A stretch of DNA of 64,000 nucleotides from Sedimentimonas flavescens (GCF_019264375.1 NZ_JAHVAI010000008.1:62001-126000), one strand, 5' to 3'; counted from the stretch's first letter, positions 18,912-29,241 are shown. The notes: generated from the sequence alone by a model not told the origin. Numbers and translations are program-made.

Positions 18912-19899
18912 AGGCGTCAATGATGCGCGCCACAAGGGGGTGGCGCACCACGTCAGACGCGGTGAAGTAGTTGAACGAGATGCCCTTGACGCCATCGAGG
19001 ATCCGCTCGGCATCTTGCAGCCCCGAGGCCACTCCGCGCGGCAGGTCGATCTGGCTGCGGTCGCCCGTGATCACCATGCGCGAGCCCTGCCCCAGGCGGG
19101 TCAGGAACATCTTCATCTGCATGGTCGTGGCGTTCTGCGCCTCGTCGAGCACCACAAATGCGTTCGAGAGGGTGCGGCCGCGCATGAAGGCCAGCGGCGC
19201 TATCTCGATGCGCTTTTCCTCCATCAGCTTTTGCATCTGCTTGCCGGGAAGGAAGTCGTTCAGCGCGTCGTAGAGCGGCTGCATGTAGGGATCGACCTTC
19301 TCCTTCATGTCGCCGGGCAGGAAGCCCAGGCGCTCGCCTGCCTCGACGGCGGGGCGCGACAGGATGATCTTGTCCACATGGCCGCCGATCAGCATGGTCA
19401 CGCCCACGGCGACCGCCAGATAGGTCTTGCCGGTGCCCGCCGGGCCGATACCGAAGGCCAGCTCGTTTTCAAACAGCGCCTTCACATAGGCTTTCTGTGC
19501 CTCGGTCCGCGGCTCGACCTGTTTCTTGCGGGTGCGGATCTCGTATTTGCCGGCGGCGAACATCTCAAGCTGCTCGTCCATCGTCACGCCGGCATGGCCA
19601 AAGTCGCCCATGCGGATCGTCGCGTCGATTTCACCGGCGTCGATCGGACGCCCTGCCTCGAGCTTCTGATAAAGCTGGTTCAGCACTCCGGCAGCCTGCT
19701 CCTGCGACTCTGGCGTTCCGACGATGGCAAGCTGGTTGCCACGCCGCAGGATATGCACCGAAAGCTTGTGTTCGATCTGGGCGAGGTTGCGGTCAAATTC
19801 TCCGCACAGGTCGATCAACAGCCGGTTGTCAGGGAACTCAAGAAGCGTCTCGTGTGCATCCTGAGAGCGAGGCGGGGGTGTGATCGCACTAAAGCCCAA
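18880..19899 (-). CDS. phoH: PhoH-like ATPase, TTG start
   Basis: RNA-associated P-loop ATPase, partner of YbeY in conserved operons. I place the start at the TTG at 19899 (LGFSAITPPPRSQD) because GGGAG lies 6 bases upstream; the open frame extends to 20070 but has no site and non-conserved sequence. This gives 339 residues. A N-terminal KH-like region precedes the ATPase: Walker A GPAGTGKTYLAVA, Walker B-like FVVLDEAQNATTMQMKMFLTRLG, GDRSQIDLP. First gene of the phoH-ybeY-corC-lnt run, 212 bases after miaB. Confidence 0.95.
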   Translation of the reverse strand: MGFSAITPPPRSQDAHETLLEFPDNRLLIDLCGEFDRNLAQIEHKLSVHILRRGNQLAIVGTPESQEQAAGVLNQLYQKLEAGRPIDAGEIDATIRMGDFGHAGVTMDEQLEMFAAGKYEIRTRKKQVEPRTEAQKAYVKALFENELAFGIGPAGTGKTYLAVAVGVTMLIGGHVDKIILSRPAVEAGERLGFLPGDMKEKVDPYMQPLYDALNDFLPGKQMQKLMEEKRIEIAPLAFMRGRTLSNAFVVLDEAQNATTMQMKMFLTRLGQGSRMVITGDRSQIDLPRGVASGLQDAERILDGVKGISFNYFTASDVVRHPLVARIIDAYDRDDVGAAG

Positions 19900-20111
19900 G
19901 AACGTCTCCCTGTCCGAGGTTGGTGAAGATATGGTGCCCCCAACCCCTGAGTCACGCAAGCATTGGTTTATCCGGTCGGCAAGGAATCCGCAGATTTCAC
20001 AAAGCTGCAACAAATCAGGCGCCTTGACGAAGCCCAGAGCGGATGCGTGCAGCGTTTGGGCGACTCCCATGCTGTCTTAGGGCGTCGAACCGATTCTGTT
20101 CGCGCGGAACT

Positions 20112-21437
20112 TCAGTCCGCCAGCAATTCGCCCGCCAGCGAGTTCGGCCCCGCCGCCGTGATCCGCACACGGCGCAGTGTGCCCGGCGCCAACCCCTCGG
20201 CCTTGACATGGACGGCGTGCAGGTAGTCCGACTTGCCGACCCACTGGCCTTCCAGCCGCCCGGGCTTTTCGAACAGCACGCCCACATCGCGCCCGACCAT
20301 GGCCTGCTGCGTCGCGCGCTGTTGTTCAGTGATCAGCGCCTGGATCTCTTGCAGCCGCGCGTCGGCCACGTCCGAGGGCACGCCCTCGCGCCCTGCGGCT
20401 GGCGTGCCGGGGCGCGACGAATATTTGAACGAGAAGGCCATGCCGTAGCCGATCTCGCGGATCAGATCGAGGCTGGCGCGGTGATCCTCGTCGCTCTCGC
20501 CGGGGAAGCCCGCGATGAAATCCGACGACATCATCATGTCAGGGCGGGCCGCGCGGATCCGCTCGACCAGCCGAATATATTCCTCGGCGGTGTGCTTGCG
20601 GTTCATCAGCTTGAGGATCCGGTCCGAGCCCGACTGCACCGGCAGATGCAGATAGGGCATCAGCTTGGGCTCTTCGCCATGTGCCGCGATCAGATCCTCG
20701 GTCATGTCGTTGGGGTGCGAGGTCGTGTAGCGGATACGCTCCAGCCCGTCGATGCGCGCCAGTGCCCGCACGAGCTTGCCCAAGCCCCAATCGCCATCCG
20801 GCCCCTCGCCGTGGTAGCCGTTGACGTTCTGACCGAGCAGCGTGATCTCGCGCACGCCCTTGCCCACCAGCTTCTGCGCCTCGGTCAGGATGCGCGAGAC
20901 GGGGCGGCTGATCTCGGCGCCGCGGGTGTAGGGCACCACGCAGAAGGCGCAGAACTTGTCGCAGCCCTCCTGCACGGTCAGGAATGCGGTCGGGCGCGCA
21001 CTTAGCGGACGCTCGGGCAGCAGGTCGAACTTGTCCTCGGTCGGGAATTCGGTGTCGACGGGCTTTTCGCCCCGGTCGGTCGCGGCGACCATTTCAGGCA
21101 GCCGGTGGTAATTCTGCGAGCCCACGACCAGATCGACAAGCGGCATCCGGCGCATGATCTCTTCGCCCTCGGCCTGCGCGACACAGCCCGCCACGCCGAT
21201 CTTCAGATCCGGCTTGGCCTCTTTGAACGGACGCAGGCGGCCAAGGTCGGAATAGACCTTCTCGGCGGCTTTCTCACGGATATGGCAGGTGTTGAGCAGC
21301 ACCATATCCGCCTCGGCCGGATCGTCGGTAAGCACATAGCCCTTGGTGCCCATGGCCTCGGCCATGCGCTCGCTGTCATAGACGTTCATCTGACAGCCAT
21401 AGGTCTTGATATGCAGCTTCTTCGGCGTATCCGACAT
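20112..21437 (-). CDS. miaB: tRNA-2-methylthio-N6-dimethylallyladenosine synthase
   Basis: Radical-SAM methylthiotransferase acting on i6A37 of tRNAs. 441 residues from [21 protein letters not shown] at 21437, where GGAGGG precedes the ATG. The UPF0004 cluster cysteines are in YGCQMN, NTCHIRE and VAGCVAQ; the radical-SAM triad is [16 protein letters not shown]; a TRAM domain closes the protein ([14 protein letters not shown] ... SLAGELL). Directly upstream of phoH. Confidence 0.97.
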   Translation of the reverse strand: MSDTPKKLHIKTYGCQMNVYDSERMAEAMGTKGYVLTDDPAEADMVLLNTCHIREKAAEKVYSDLGRLRPFKEAKPDLKIGVAGCVAQAEGEEIMRRMPLVDLVVGSQNYHRLPEMVAATDRGEKPVDTEFPTEDKFDLLPERPLSARPTAFLTVQEGCDKFCAFCVVPYTRGAEISRPVSRILTEAQKLVGKGVREITLLGQNVNGYHGEGPDGDWGLGKLVRALARIDGLERIRYTTSHPNDMTEDLIAAHGEEPKLMPYLHLPVQSGSDRILKLMNRKHTAEEYIRLVERIRAARPDMMMSSDFIAGFPGESDEDHRASLDLIREIGYGMAFSFKYSSRPGTPAAGREGVPSDVADARLQEIQALITEQQRATQQAMVGRDVGVLFEKPGRLEGQWVGKSDYLHAVHVKAEGLAPGTLRRVRITAAGPNSLAGELLAD

Positions 21438-21553
21438 GAGGCCCTCCGGGCTAAAACAGATGCGCCCTTTAGCCAAAACCCGCGCGCGCCGCAACCTTTC
21501 CACGCTTGCAATCGGGGCACTCATGGTCAATCTGGGCGCCAAAAGGGGCAGGC

Positions 21554-22426
21554 ATGAACCACGCATCGCTCGCGGCATTTCTGGAACGGGATAGGGCGGC
21601 ACTGGCCAAGGGGCCGGTCGCTATCATCGTGGTCGAAGACCCGGTCGAGGTGGAAAGCACGCTCGACCACCACCTTAAGCTTGGCTTTCGCACCCTCATC
21701 GCCTTCATGCCCGACGGGCTAGAGCTGCCCGCTGCGCTGGCCGATCAGGTCCACCGCATCCCGTCTACATCGCGCGGCCCCGAGGCCCTGCCCGGCCTGA
21801 TCAATCCGCTGATCGCGGCCGCCCCCGCAGGGACGTGGTTCTATTACGGCTTCAACGCCGAGTACCTCTTTTACCCGTTCAGCGAGACCCGAAATGTGCG
21901 CGAGCTGCTGGCCTTCCATACCGAGGAACGCCGCGACGCGATGCTGTGCTATGCGATCGATCTTTACGCACCCGACCTGAGCACGCACCCGAACGGCGTG
22001 GATCGCGGCAGCGCGATGCTCGACCGCTCGGGCTATTACGCGCTGGCGCGCCTCGATCCGGCGAACCACTACCACCCGAAAGACCGCCAGTTGGACTTCT
22101 TCGGCGGGCTGCGCTGGCGCTTTGACGAGCACATCCCGTACAACCGGCGCAAAATTGACCGTATCGCGCTGTTTCGTACCCGCAAGGGGTTGGAGTTGCG
22201 CGCCAACCACACGTTCAACGACGAGGAATACAACACCTACGCCTGCCCCTGGCACCATAACCTGACGGCGGCCGTGATGTCCTTCCGGGTTGCCAAAGCG
22301 TTGAAATACAATCCGGGCTCCCGCTTTGACTTGCAGAATTTCGCCTGGCACAACTCGGTCCGGTTCGAGTGGTCGAGCCAGCAGCTAATGGATCTCGGCC
22401 TGATCGAACCCGGCCAGTGGTTCTGA
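21554..22426 (+). CDS. Conserved protein, possible family 2-like glycosyltransferase
   Basis: 290 residues from the ATG at 21554 (AGGGGCAGG upstream). The N-terminal part [34 protein letters not shown] resembles glycosyltransferases of the Glyco_tranf_2_4 type, which handle a short N-terminal Rossmann core. Later segments are rich in aromatic residues and His ([95 protein letters not shown]). No signal peptide or membrane helix. Divergent from miaB. The exact reaction is unknown. Confidence 0.65.
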   Translation: MNHASLAAFLERDRAALAKGPVAIIVVEDPVEVESTLDHHLKLGFRTLIAFMPDGLELPAALADQVHRIPSTSRGPEALPGLINPLIAAAPAGTWFYYGFNAEYLFYPFSETRNVRELLAFHTEERRDAMLCYAIDLYAPDLSTHPNGVDRGSAMLDRSGYYALARLDPANHYHPKDRQLDFFGGLRWRFDEHIPYNRRKIDRIALFRTRKGLELRANHTFNDEEYNTYACPWHHNLTAAVMSFRVAKALKYNPGSRFDLQNFAWHNSVRFEWSSQQLMDLGLIEPGQWF

Positions 22427-22545
22427 TCTGCGGCACGTCCCCTTCCTTCGACAGACCCGCCATGGCGATCTTGTACAACGGTTCCACGGCGGCGTGACCC
22501 TTCGGCGCGCAGAGGGGCTGACGACACTTCTATTATGAGGGTTTC

Positions 22546-22619
22546 TGGAGCGGGCGGCGGGAATCGAACCCGCGTCATTAGCTTGGAAGGCTAAGGTCTT
22601 ACCATTACACAACGCCCGC
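22546..22619 (-). tRNA. tRNA-Gly (anticodon TCC), CCA encoded
   Basis: On the minus strand the gene starts GCGGGCG and ends CGCCCGCTCCA; the acceptor stem is a perfect 7 bp. Anticodon loop CTTCCAA, T arm GGGTTCGATTCCC. The CCA end is encoded. 74 bases. Confidence 0.96.
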
Positions 22620-22805
22620 GACGCCCTTCTGATACCGTCCCGCGCAGAGGGCTGCAAGTGGACTGCGCCACGCGCCACGCATTTTTTCCTGCGCCGCACC
22701 CGAAGGTTTCCGGGCAATTGACCGCACCCGCCGGGCGTGTCCAGCCATTGCGGGGCCGGTGACGCTGCCGATAGGCTGGCGACGAAGAAACGGCAGGAGC
22801 GCGCG

Positions 22806-25202
22806 ATGACGGCGCCGGCAAGGCAACCAGTTCCCCCGGGGCACCGCCCCCCCGACCGAGCAAACGCACGGACCTTCGTGCTGTGGTGCGGCGCATTGCT
22901 GGGTTTGATCCTGATTGGCGCGCGGGCAACGATTCTGGCCGTCCCGATGGCGAATTCCACTCTGCCCGAGGCGCTTGGCCTGATGGCCCGCGGCCTCTGG
23001 CAGGATCTGGGGCTGACATTGCTGCTGACCTTCGCGACTCTGTCGGCGCTGCGCTCACTGCCGCGCGGGCGCAACGCGGCACGGGCCACCCGTCTGTTCA
23101 CCTTCCTTGCCAGCACCGTGATGCTCTGGTCGCTGATCAATATCGTGGCGGTACGCATGCTCGGCTCTCCGGTGACCGCCGACTGGCTCGCGTTTTCGGA
23201 CATCGAACGCGCGGGCACCGTTCCCAATGCGCTGCGCAGGCTGTTTGGGCTGCGCGAGGCGCTGCTGGCACTGGCGGCCCTGACCGTCCTGCTGGGCGGA
23301 GCGCGCATCCTGTCGCGCCATCCCGGCAAGCGCGCGATTGCAGGGGCTCTCATGGCGGCCTATGCGTTGATCACGATCTGGGGGCTGGCGCTGAGCGACG
23401 GGCCCGCGCCGGTCTCGCGGGGGCGGCTGGTCAATCCGGTGATCGCCTTTCTGGGGTCTTTTGGCGATGACGGCGGGCTTGTCGGCCTGTCCGAGCTGGG
23501 TGCCGGAACGCTGCGCACCCAGATGCCCTTCGGCCCCGCCACACCGCTCGCGCGCCCGCCGATCCCCGAAAAGCCGCTGCGCAACGTGATCCTTTTCGCG
23601 CTGGAATCCGTGCCCGCCCGCCAGGCGCAGGGCTGGGAAGGAACCCACCCCGTCACGCCGAACCTCGCCGCAAGCCTCGACCAGGCGCTGGCCTTCGACC
23701 GGGCCTACGCGCATGTCCCCGCCTCGAATTACTTCCTCGTCTCGGCCTTCGGCGCGCTTATCCCCGAGCTTTCCACCGATCTGATGACGGCCAGCCGCCC
23801 CGGCCTTGACCTGACCACCCTGCCCGAGGTCCTGGGCGCAGCGGGGCTGCGAACCGCCTATTTCGAATCCGCCGACACCCGGTTTCAGGATGCCGAGACC
23901 TTCCTGAACGCCGAAGGCTTCAGCGTCGTGCGCGACTATCGCGACTGGGACTGCGCGGGCGGCATCTACGAGGTCGAAAGCGTTACCGACCGCTTCCTGA
24001 CAACCTCGAACGATCTGTGCACCGTCCGCGAGGTCGAGCGCTGGATCGCGCAGGAGCCCGACCAGCCCTTCTTTCTGGCGATGCGGACCGGGATGACACA
24101 TTACCCCTATTTCCCCGGCGCCGAACCGCAGGCTTATGTCGAGGATCAGACGCATAACGACTATCTCAACGCGCTGCGCGTCGGCGATCAGGCCTTCGGC
24201 ACGCTGATGGATTACCTCGACCGCTCGGAGCTGAGCGCGCAGACGCTCGTCATCGTTCTAGGCGATCACGGCGAGGCCTTTGGCGAGCACGGCACCTATG
24301 TCCATGCTGCGGCGGTGCATGAGGAAAACATCCGTATCCCCCTCGCCCTGATCAACCCGCAGCTATTCTCGGGGCAGCGCAGCGATCTGCTGGTGGGAAT
24401 GATGGATGTGGCGCCGACGATCACCGACCTGCTTGGCATCGTCGCCCCCGCAAGCTGGCAGGGCCGCTCGGTCTTCGCACAGGAACGGCAAGACGGGGTG
24501 TTCTTCTACGCGCCCTGGAACGGGTTCCAGGTCGGCTACCGCGAGGGCGACCGCAAATACATCTTCAACGGCAACACCGGGGAAGAGCAACTATTCGATC
24601 TGCAGGCCGACCCCGACGAACAGCACAACCTTGCTCCGGACAACCCGGCACTGGCCGCCGCAGCGCGCGACAAACTGGGCGATGCCATCGCGGCGCAGAA
24701 CGCCTACACCGACCGGCTTTTGTCGGCGGGCGCGGTGGCGCCACGTGCGCCGGCGCGCGCCGATGAGATCGTCCTGGAGGTCAGCGGCACCCGGTATCAA
24801 AGCGCACCGCGCGCCTGGATCACCCTTGATGGCGCGCATGTCGCCGTGATCGAGGTGACCGACGCCCCAAGCAACGCGGAACGCGACGCGCGGCAGGACG
24901 AGATCGACCGCGCCCTGATGACGTTCCGCCTGCCGGTAAGCGCTCCGCCCTGCCCACGCCAGATCGGGGTCTATTTCCTCAATGACGAATGGGAGGGCGA
25001 CGGGCAGACCGGCGACACGGATCTGCTGGTCCGCTCGGTCCAGTTCGCCGGGCGAAGCTATTATTTCAACAGCTTCACCCTCTTGACCGAGGGCGCGGGC
25101 AAGAACGCGGGCGAGTATTTTCGCATGTCGCGCAGCGGCGAATTCCGGGTCGAACTGGCACTCGACAAAGCCTGCCTCAGCGCGGGGCTTGCGCAGCCCT
25201 AA
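22806..25202 (+). CDS. Inner-membrane sulfatase / phosphoglycerol-transferase-like protein with CBM60-like C-terminus
   Basis: About 798 residues from the ATG at 22806 (AGGAGCGCG upstream). Four or five N-terminal hydrophobic helices, then an alkaline-phosphatase-superfamily domain as in LtaS/EptA/OpgB proteins: VILFALESVPARQAQGWEG (metal Glu), ASNYFLVSAFGALIPEL (nucleophile region), MTHYPYFPG, VIVLGDHGEAFGEHGTYVHAAAVHEENIRIPL. After about residue 660 comes a beta-rich domain: EIVLEVSGTRYQSAPRAWITLDG ... IGVYFLNDEWEGDGQTGDTDLLVRSVQFAGRSYYF, with the ND...D(T)DL.V.SV pattern of calcium-dependent xylan-binding modules (CBM60/CBM36). Role: probably modifies a periplasmic glycan or lipid head group. 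Convergent with ppsA, overlapping by 4 bases. Confidence 0.78.
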   Translation: MTAPARQPVPPGHRPPDRANARTFVLWCGALLGLILIGARATILAVPMANSTLPEALGLMARGLWQDLGLTLLLTFATLSALRSLPRGRNAARATRLFTFLASTVMLWSLINIVAVRMLGSPVTADWLAFSDIERAGTVPNALRRLFGLREALLALAALTVLLGGARILSRHPGKRAIAGALMAAYALITIWGLALSDGPAPVSRGRLVNPVIAFLGSFGDDGGLVGLSELGAGTLRTQMPFGPATPLARPPIPEKPLRNVILFALESVPARQAQGWEGTHPVTPNLAASLDQALAFDRAYAHVPASNYFLVSAFGALIPELSTDLMTASRPGLDLTTLPEVLGAAGLRTAYFESADTRFQDAETFLNAEGFSVVRDYRDWDCAGGIYEVESVTDRFLTTSNDLCTVREVERWIAQEPDQPFFLAMRTGMTHYPYFPGAEPQAYVEDQTHNDYLNALRVGDQAFGTLMDYLDRSELSAQTLVIVLGDHGEAFGEHGTYVHAAAVHEENIRIPLALINPQLFSGQRSDLLVGMMDVAPTITDLLGIVAPASWQGRSVFAQERQDGVFFYAPWNGFQVGYREGDRKYIFNGNTGEEQLFDLQADPDEQHNLAPDNPALAAAARDKLGDAIAAQNAYTDRLLSAGAVAPRAPARADEIVLEVSGTRYQSAPRAWITLDGAHVAVIEVTDAPSNAERDARQDEIDRALMTFRLPVSAPPCPRQIGVYFLNDEWEGDGQTGDTDLLVRSVQFAGRSYYFNSFTLLTEGAGKNAGEYFRMSRSGEFRVELALDKACLSAGLAQP

Positions 25203-27589
25203 CTACCCTCCCTCTCTGCCGCCGCAACGTGCTGCTTGACCGCAAGGAAGCTGTCGGGCGTGACCGAGATCGCGTGAATCCCGGCCTTGACCAGAAGGCG
25301 CGCAAACTCGGGATCGTTGCTTGGCGCCTGACCGCAGAGGCCAATATGCCGCCCGTTGGCGCGGGCGCGGGCGATCACCGTCTCGATCATCCACAGCACC
25401 GCCGGGTCGCGCTCGCGGAACAGGCCCGCCAGTTGCGCCGAGTCGCGGTCCACCCCAAGGGTCAGCTGCGTCAGGTCGTTCGACCCAATCGAGAAGCCGT
25501 CGAAGCGCTTGGCGAATTCGTCGGCCAGGATCACGTTCGACGGGATCTCGCACATCACATAGACCTGCAATCCGGCCTCGCCGCGTGTCAGCCCGTTGGC
25601 GGCCATGACCTCAAGCACCCGGTCGGCCTCTTCGGGCGACCGGCAGAAGGGGATCATCACGACGACATTGTCAAAGCCCATCTCCTCGCGCAGCCGCTTG
25701 ATCGCACGGCATTCCAGCGCGAACCCGTCGCGATAGGCGTCAGCGTAGTAGCGCGAGGCCCCGCGAAAGCCGATCATCGGGTTTTCCTCGGCGGGCTCGA
25801 ACTGGCGCCCGCCCAGAAGATCGGCATATTCGTTGGTCTTGAAGTCGCTCATCCGCACGATGGCCGGGTGCGGATACCAGGTCGCCGCAATGCGCGAGAG
25901 GCCCATCGCCAGCTTGTCCACGAAGTAGTCGGCCTTGTCGGGATAGCCCCGCGTCATCCGCGCAATCTGATCGCGCGCCTCGGGGTCGGTCAACTGATCG
26001 AAGCGCGTCAGTGCCAGCGGGTGCACCTTGACGACGTTCGAGATCACGAATTCCATCCGCGCGAGGCCGACCCCATCGGCCGGTAGCCGCCACCAGCGCG
26101 CCGCCGCCGCCGGGTTGGCGAGGTTCAGCATGACCTCGGTGCGGGTCTTGGGCACGGCGTCCAGATGCAGCTCCTCAACCTCATATTCCGCGATCCCGGC
26201 ATAGACGAAGCCATGATCGCCCTCGGCGCATGAAACGGTGACCTCTTGCCCGTCATGCAGCAGATGCGTCGCGTTGCCGGTGCCGACGATGGCGGGCAGC
26301 CCAAGTTCGCGGCTGACAATGGCGGCATGGCTGGTGCGCCCGCCGTGGTCGGTGATGATGGCGCGGGCGCGTTTCATCACCGGCACCCAGTCGGGATCGG
26401 TGGTCGAGGTCACCAGCACCGCGCCATCGACGAAACGGTCGATATCGGCGGCGCTCTCGATCATGCAGACCTCGCCTGCGGCGATCGCGTCGCCCACGCT
26501 CAGGCCGGTCAGCAGCTTCGCGCCCTTGTCCTTGATCTTGTAGGAGCGCAGTGCCCCCACATCGGCGCGAGACTGAACGGTTTCGGGGCGCGCCTGCACG
26601 ATATACAGCTCGCCGCTCTCGCCATCGCGGGCCCATTCCATGTCCATGGGCTGGCCATAGTGCCGCTCGATCGCGCAGGCCTGCCGCGCAAGGGCGAGGA
26701 TCTCGGCATCGCTCAGCACAAAGGTCTCGCGTTCTGCCTTCGAGGTGGGCACGTTGCGCGTCGAGCCGCCCGCCTCTCCGGCATAGACCAGCTTGCGCTC
26801 CTTCTCGCCCAGAGATTTTTCAAGGATCGGGCTAAGGGCGGGGTTGTCGAGGAAGGGTTTGTAGACCTGGTACTCATCGGGGTTGACGGTGCCCTGCACC
26901 ACGTTTTCCCCAAGCCCCCAGGCCGCGTTGATCAGCACGACCTTGTCGAAGCCCGACTCGGTGTCGATGCTGAACATCACCCCCGAGCCGCCGATATCCG
27001 AGCGCACCATCAGCTGGATGCCGATGGAAAGCGCAACCTTCTGATGCTCGAACCCCTTGAGCTGACGATAGGAAATCGCGCGGTCGGTGAAGAGCGACGC
27101 GTAACATTTGCGGCACGCGGCGAGCAGCGCAGCCTCGCCGCGCACGTTCAGGAAGGTTTCCTGCTGGCCCGCGAAACTCGCGTCGGGCAGGTCTTCGGCG
27201 GTCGCGCTGGAGCGCACGGCCACCGCCGGATCGTCGCGCCCGACGCGCGCGCCGAGCGCGCGATAGGCCGCTACGATCTCATCTCGGATCGCCGCGGGCC
27301 AGGTGCCGCCCACAATCGCCGCGCGAATGCTGGCGCCGGTCTGCTGCAGGCTCGCGCGCCCGTCGGCCAGTTCGGCCAGCCGTGCGCCTAGCCCCTCATC
27401 AAGCCCGTTTTCGGTCAGATAGCTGCGATAGGCATCAGCCGTGGTGGCAAATCCGGGGGGCACTTTGATGCCCTGCGCATCCATCGCGCGCACCATCTCC
27501 CCCAGCGAGGCATTCTTGCCGCCGACGACGCCGACATCGGTGCGTGCGATCTCTTCGAACCACGCCAGATAACGCGATTTCTTCACCAT
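25199..27589 (-). CDS. ppsA: Phosphoenolpyruvate synthase
   Basis: Makes PEP from pyruvate and ATP (AMP + Pi) for gluconeogenesis. 796 residues from MVKKSRYLAWFEE at 27589, with AGGAGG upstream. ATP-grasp domain: VGGKNASLGEM, VAVRSSATAEDLPDASFAGQQETFLNV, DMEWARDG. The phosphohistidine is in DHGGRTSHAAIVSRELGLPA; the C-terminal PEP/pyruvate barrel has GVGLARMEF, MCEIPSNV, FSIGSNDLTQLTLGVDRDS and the catalytic Cys in GLCGQAPSN. No DUF299 (PSRP) regulator is beside it. Confidence 0.97.
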   Translation of the reverse strand: MVKKSRYLAWFEEIARTDVGVVGGKNASLGEMVRAMDAQGIKVPPGFATTADAYRSYLTENGLDEGLGARLAELADGRASLQQTGASIRAAIVGGTWPAAIRDEIVAAYRALGARVGRDDPAVAVRSSATAEDLPDASFAGQQETFLNVRGEAALLAACRKCYASLFTDRAISYRQLKGFEHQKVALSIGIQLMVRSDIGGSGVMFSIDTESGFDKVVLINAAWGLGENVVQGTVNPDEYQVYKPFLDNPALSPILEKSLGEKERKLVYAGEAGGSTRNVPTSKAERETFVLSDAEILALARQACAIERHYGQPMDMEWARDGESGELYIVQARPETVQSRADVGALRSYKIKDKGAKLLTGLSVGDAIAAGEVCMIESAADIDRFVDGAVLVTSTTDPDWVPVMKRARAIITDHGGRTSHAAIVSRELGLPAIVGTGNATHLLHDGQEVTVSCAEGDHGFVYAGIAEYEVEELHLDAVPKTRTEVMLNLANPAAAARWWRLPADGVGLARMEFVISNVVKVHPLALTRFDQLTDPEARDQIARMTRGYPDKADYFVDKLAMGLSRIAATWYPHPAIVRMSDFKTNEYADLLGGRQFEPAEENPMIGFRGASRYYADAYRDGFALECRAIKRLREEMGFDNVVVMIPFCRSPEEADRVLEVMAANGLTRGEAGLQVYVMCEIPSNVILADEFAKRFDGFSIGSNDLTQLTLGVDRDSAQLAGLFRERDPAVLWMIETVIARARANGRHIGLCGQAPSNDPEFARLLVKAGIHAISVTPDSFLAVKQHVAAAEREGS

Positions 27590-27891
27590 GGCTTCCTCCT
27601 CCCGATGCGGCAGGACAGCCCTTTGGGGCCGATCAGCGCACCCTCTGAGGCAATCCTGCACCCACCCGCGCGCAAGGCAAAGCCATTTCCGCCCTTACGC
27701 GGCGGGACATTAGCGCGCACCGCGCCACGGCACGGATCAACCGCAGCGTGCGCCCGGGAAAATCGGCACACCGCCATCTGCTGGTCCCAGCCTTGCCATG
27801 ATCTGATCACAATTCGGGAGGACGATGGAATCGTATCATTCTCGCTTGTTGTGTATTCCATCCGCCCCCTCTCGACCCCTGACCGGAAAAA
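27590..27891 (+). promoter_or_regulatory. Divergent promoter region of ppsA and the kinase-GTPase operon
   Basis: 302 bases without a gene. It must hold the promoters of both divergent units. TGGAAT at 27827 and ATTCCA at 27855 form a spaced inverted pair around the AT-richer TCGTATCATTCTCGCTTG. I see no sigma-70 pair I would defend and no known regulator site. Confidence 0.4.
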
Positions 27892-29217
27892 ATGATGAAC
27901 CAGATGGTTGCAGTCCCGAGTGAAATCCACGTTGAGTTGCCTGTCGGCACTCAGCTTCTGAATGGGCAGTATCAGCTGTTGAACCACCTCCAGCAGGGCG
28001 GGTTCGGCATCACCTATGTCGCGCGCGACAGCCTTGAGCGTCAGGTGGTCATCAAGGAATGCTTCCCCGCGGGTTACTGCAAGCGCGAGGGCAATGAGGT
28101 TCACGCGAACTCCGAGCAGGCCGACAAGCAGTTCCAGTCGCTCAAGCGCCAGTTCCTGCGCGAGGCGCGCCGGATGGCCAAACTGCGCCATCCCCATATC
28201 GTCGCCATCCACCAGGTCTTCGAGGAAAACAACAGCGCCTATATGGCCCTTGATTACGTCGAGGGCACCGATCTGATCACCGTGCTGGAGGAAAACCCCG
28301 AGCGCCTGTCGCCCCGCTTCCTGGAATCGGCGCTGATGCAGACGCTGGAGGCAGTGCAATACATCCATTCGCACGGGCTCTTGCACCGCGACATCGCCCC
28401 CGACAACATCCGCGTCAACGACCAGGACGAGATCACGCTGATCGACTTCGGCGCCGCGCGCGAGCATCAGCCCACCGGCGGCGCGCCGATGGTGACCACG
28501 CTGGTCGCGGTAAAAGACGGCTATTCGCCGCACGAATTCTATCTGGCCAGCAACATGCACGACTTTTCGAGCGATCTTTATTCGCTCGGAGCGACCTTCT
28601 ACCACCTGATCACCGGGATCGTTCCGCCCAACTGCCAGCAACGCCTGTCGGCGGTGTCCTCGGGCATGACCGACCCCTATGTGCCGCTTGCGGATGGCGA
28701 TTGGGATATCGGCTACAACCTGCTGGCCACCATCGACCGCTCACTTGAGGTGCTGCGCGAGAACCGCTTCCTCAACACCAAGCAATGGCTCAAGGCGCTG
28801 GAAGAAACGCCCAAGGTGCGCCCTGCCCGCCCCAAGCCGGTTGTGTTCGACACCAAGCTGGATGCCGCCGTGTCGATGCTGGTGCAGGAGACCAACATGA
28901 CGCTGCCCTCGAAGGCGGCCAAGCAGCCGGCTGGTCCCACGCTGGAGGCACGCCAGGAGCCGGAGCACAGCGAGCTTTCGGATCTGCCGAGCAAGCAGTG
29001 GGTCGATATCCTTGGGAACCCGATCGACGACCTCTCGGCCTGGCATGAGGAACAAAGCGACGACCTGCGGGCTGATGAGCACCGGGGCAACATGCACGAC
29101 AGACACCACGACAGCGCCGCGCGCGGCAAGGGCGGGACCGGCTATGAAGGAAAATCGGTCATCGTCGGCCTGCTCATGCGCTGTCTCGCCCGCAACCCCG
29201 CCTCGCGCGCGGCCTGA
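27892..29217 (+). CDS. Hanks-type Ser/Thr protein kinase
   Basis: 441 residues. Kinase domain about residues 25-310: glycine loop LQQGGFGITYVAR (34-45), ATP lysine K55 in VVIKECF, helix-C Glu E91 in FLREARRM, catalytic loop LHRDIAPDNIRV (HRD 165-167, N172), DFG at 185-187, and GYSPHE as the APE equivalent. The residue after HRD-I is Ala instead of the usual Lys (HRDxKPxN). The C-terminal 120 residues are Pro/charged, with a His/Asp-rich patch (HRGNMHDRHHDSAARG). No transmembrane helix or PASTA domain is seen, so probably cytoplasmic. First gene of an eight-gene run; its likely partners are the FHA protein and PP2C phosphatase next door. Confidence 0.93.
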   Translation: MMNQMVAVPSEIHVELPVGTQLLNGQYQLLNHLQQGGFGITYVARDSLERQVVIKECFPAGYCKREGNEVHANSEQADKQFQSLKRQFLREARRMAKLRHPHIVAIHQVFEENNSAYMALDYVEGTDLITVLEENPERLSPRFLESALMQTLEAVQYIHSHGLLHRDIAPDNIRVNDQDEITLIDFGAAREHQPTGGAPMVTTLVAVKDGYSPHEFYLASNMHDFSSDLYSLGATFYHLITGIVPPNCQQRLSAVSSGMTDPYVPLADGDWDIGYNLLATIDRSLEVLRENRFLNTKQWLKALEETPKVRPARPKPVVFDTKLDAAVSMLVQETNMTLPSKAAKQPAGPTLEARQEPEHSELSDLPSKQWVDILGNPIDDLSAWHEEQSDDLRADEHRGNMHDRHHDSAARGKGGTGYEGKSVIVGLLMRCLARNPASRAA

Positions 29218-29241
29218 TTCCGAAAACACGGAGCCCCTGTT

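Noticed and set aside
23055-24155. 366-codon minus-strand frame inside the sulfatase gene
   Set aside because: Antisense to clear sulfatase motifs.
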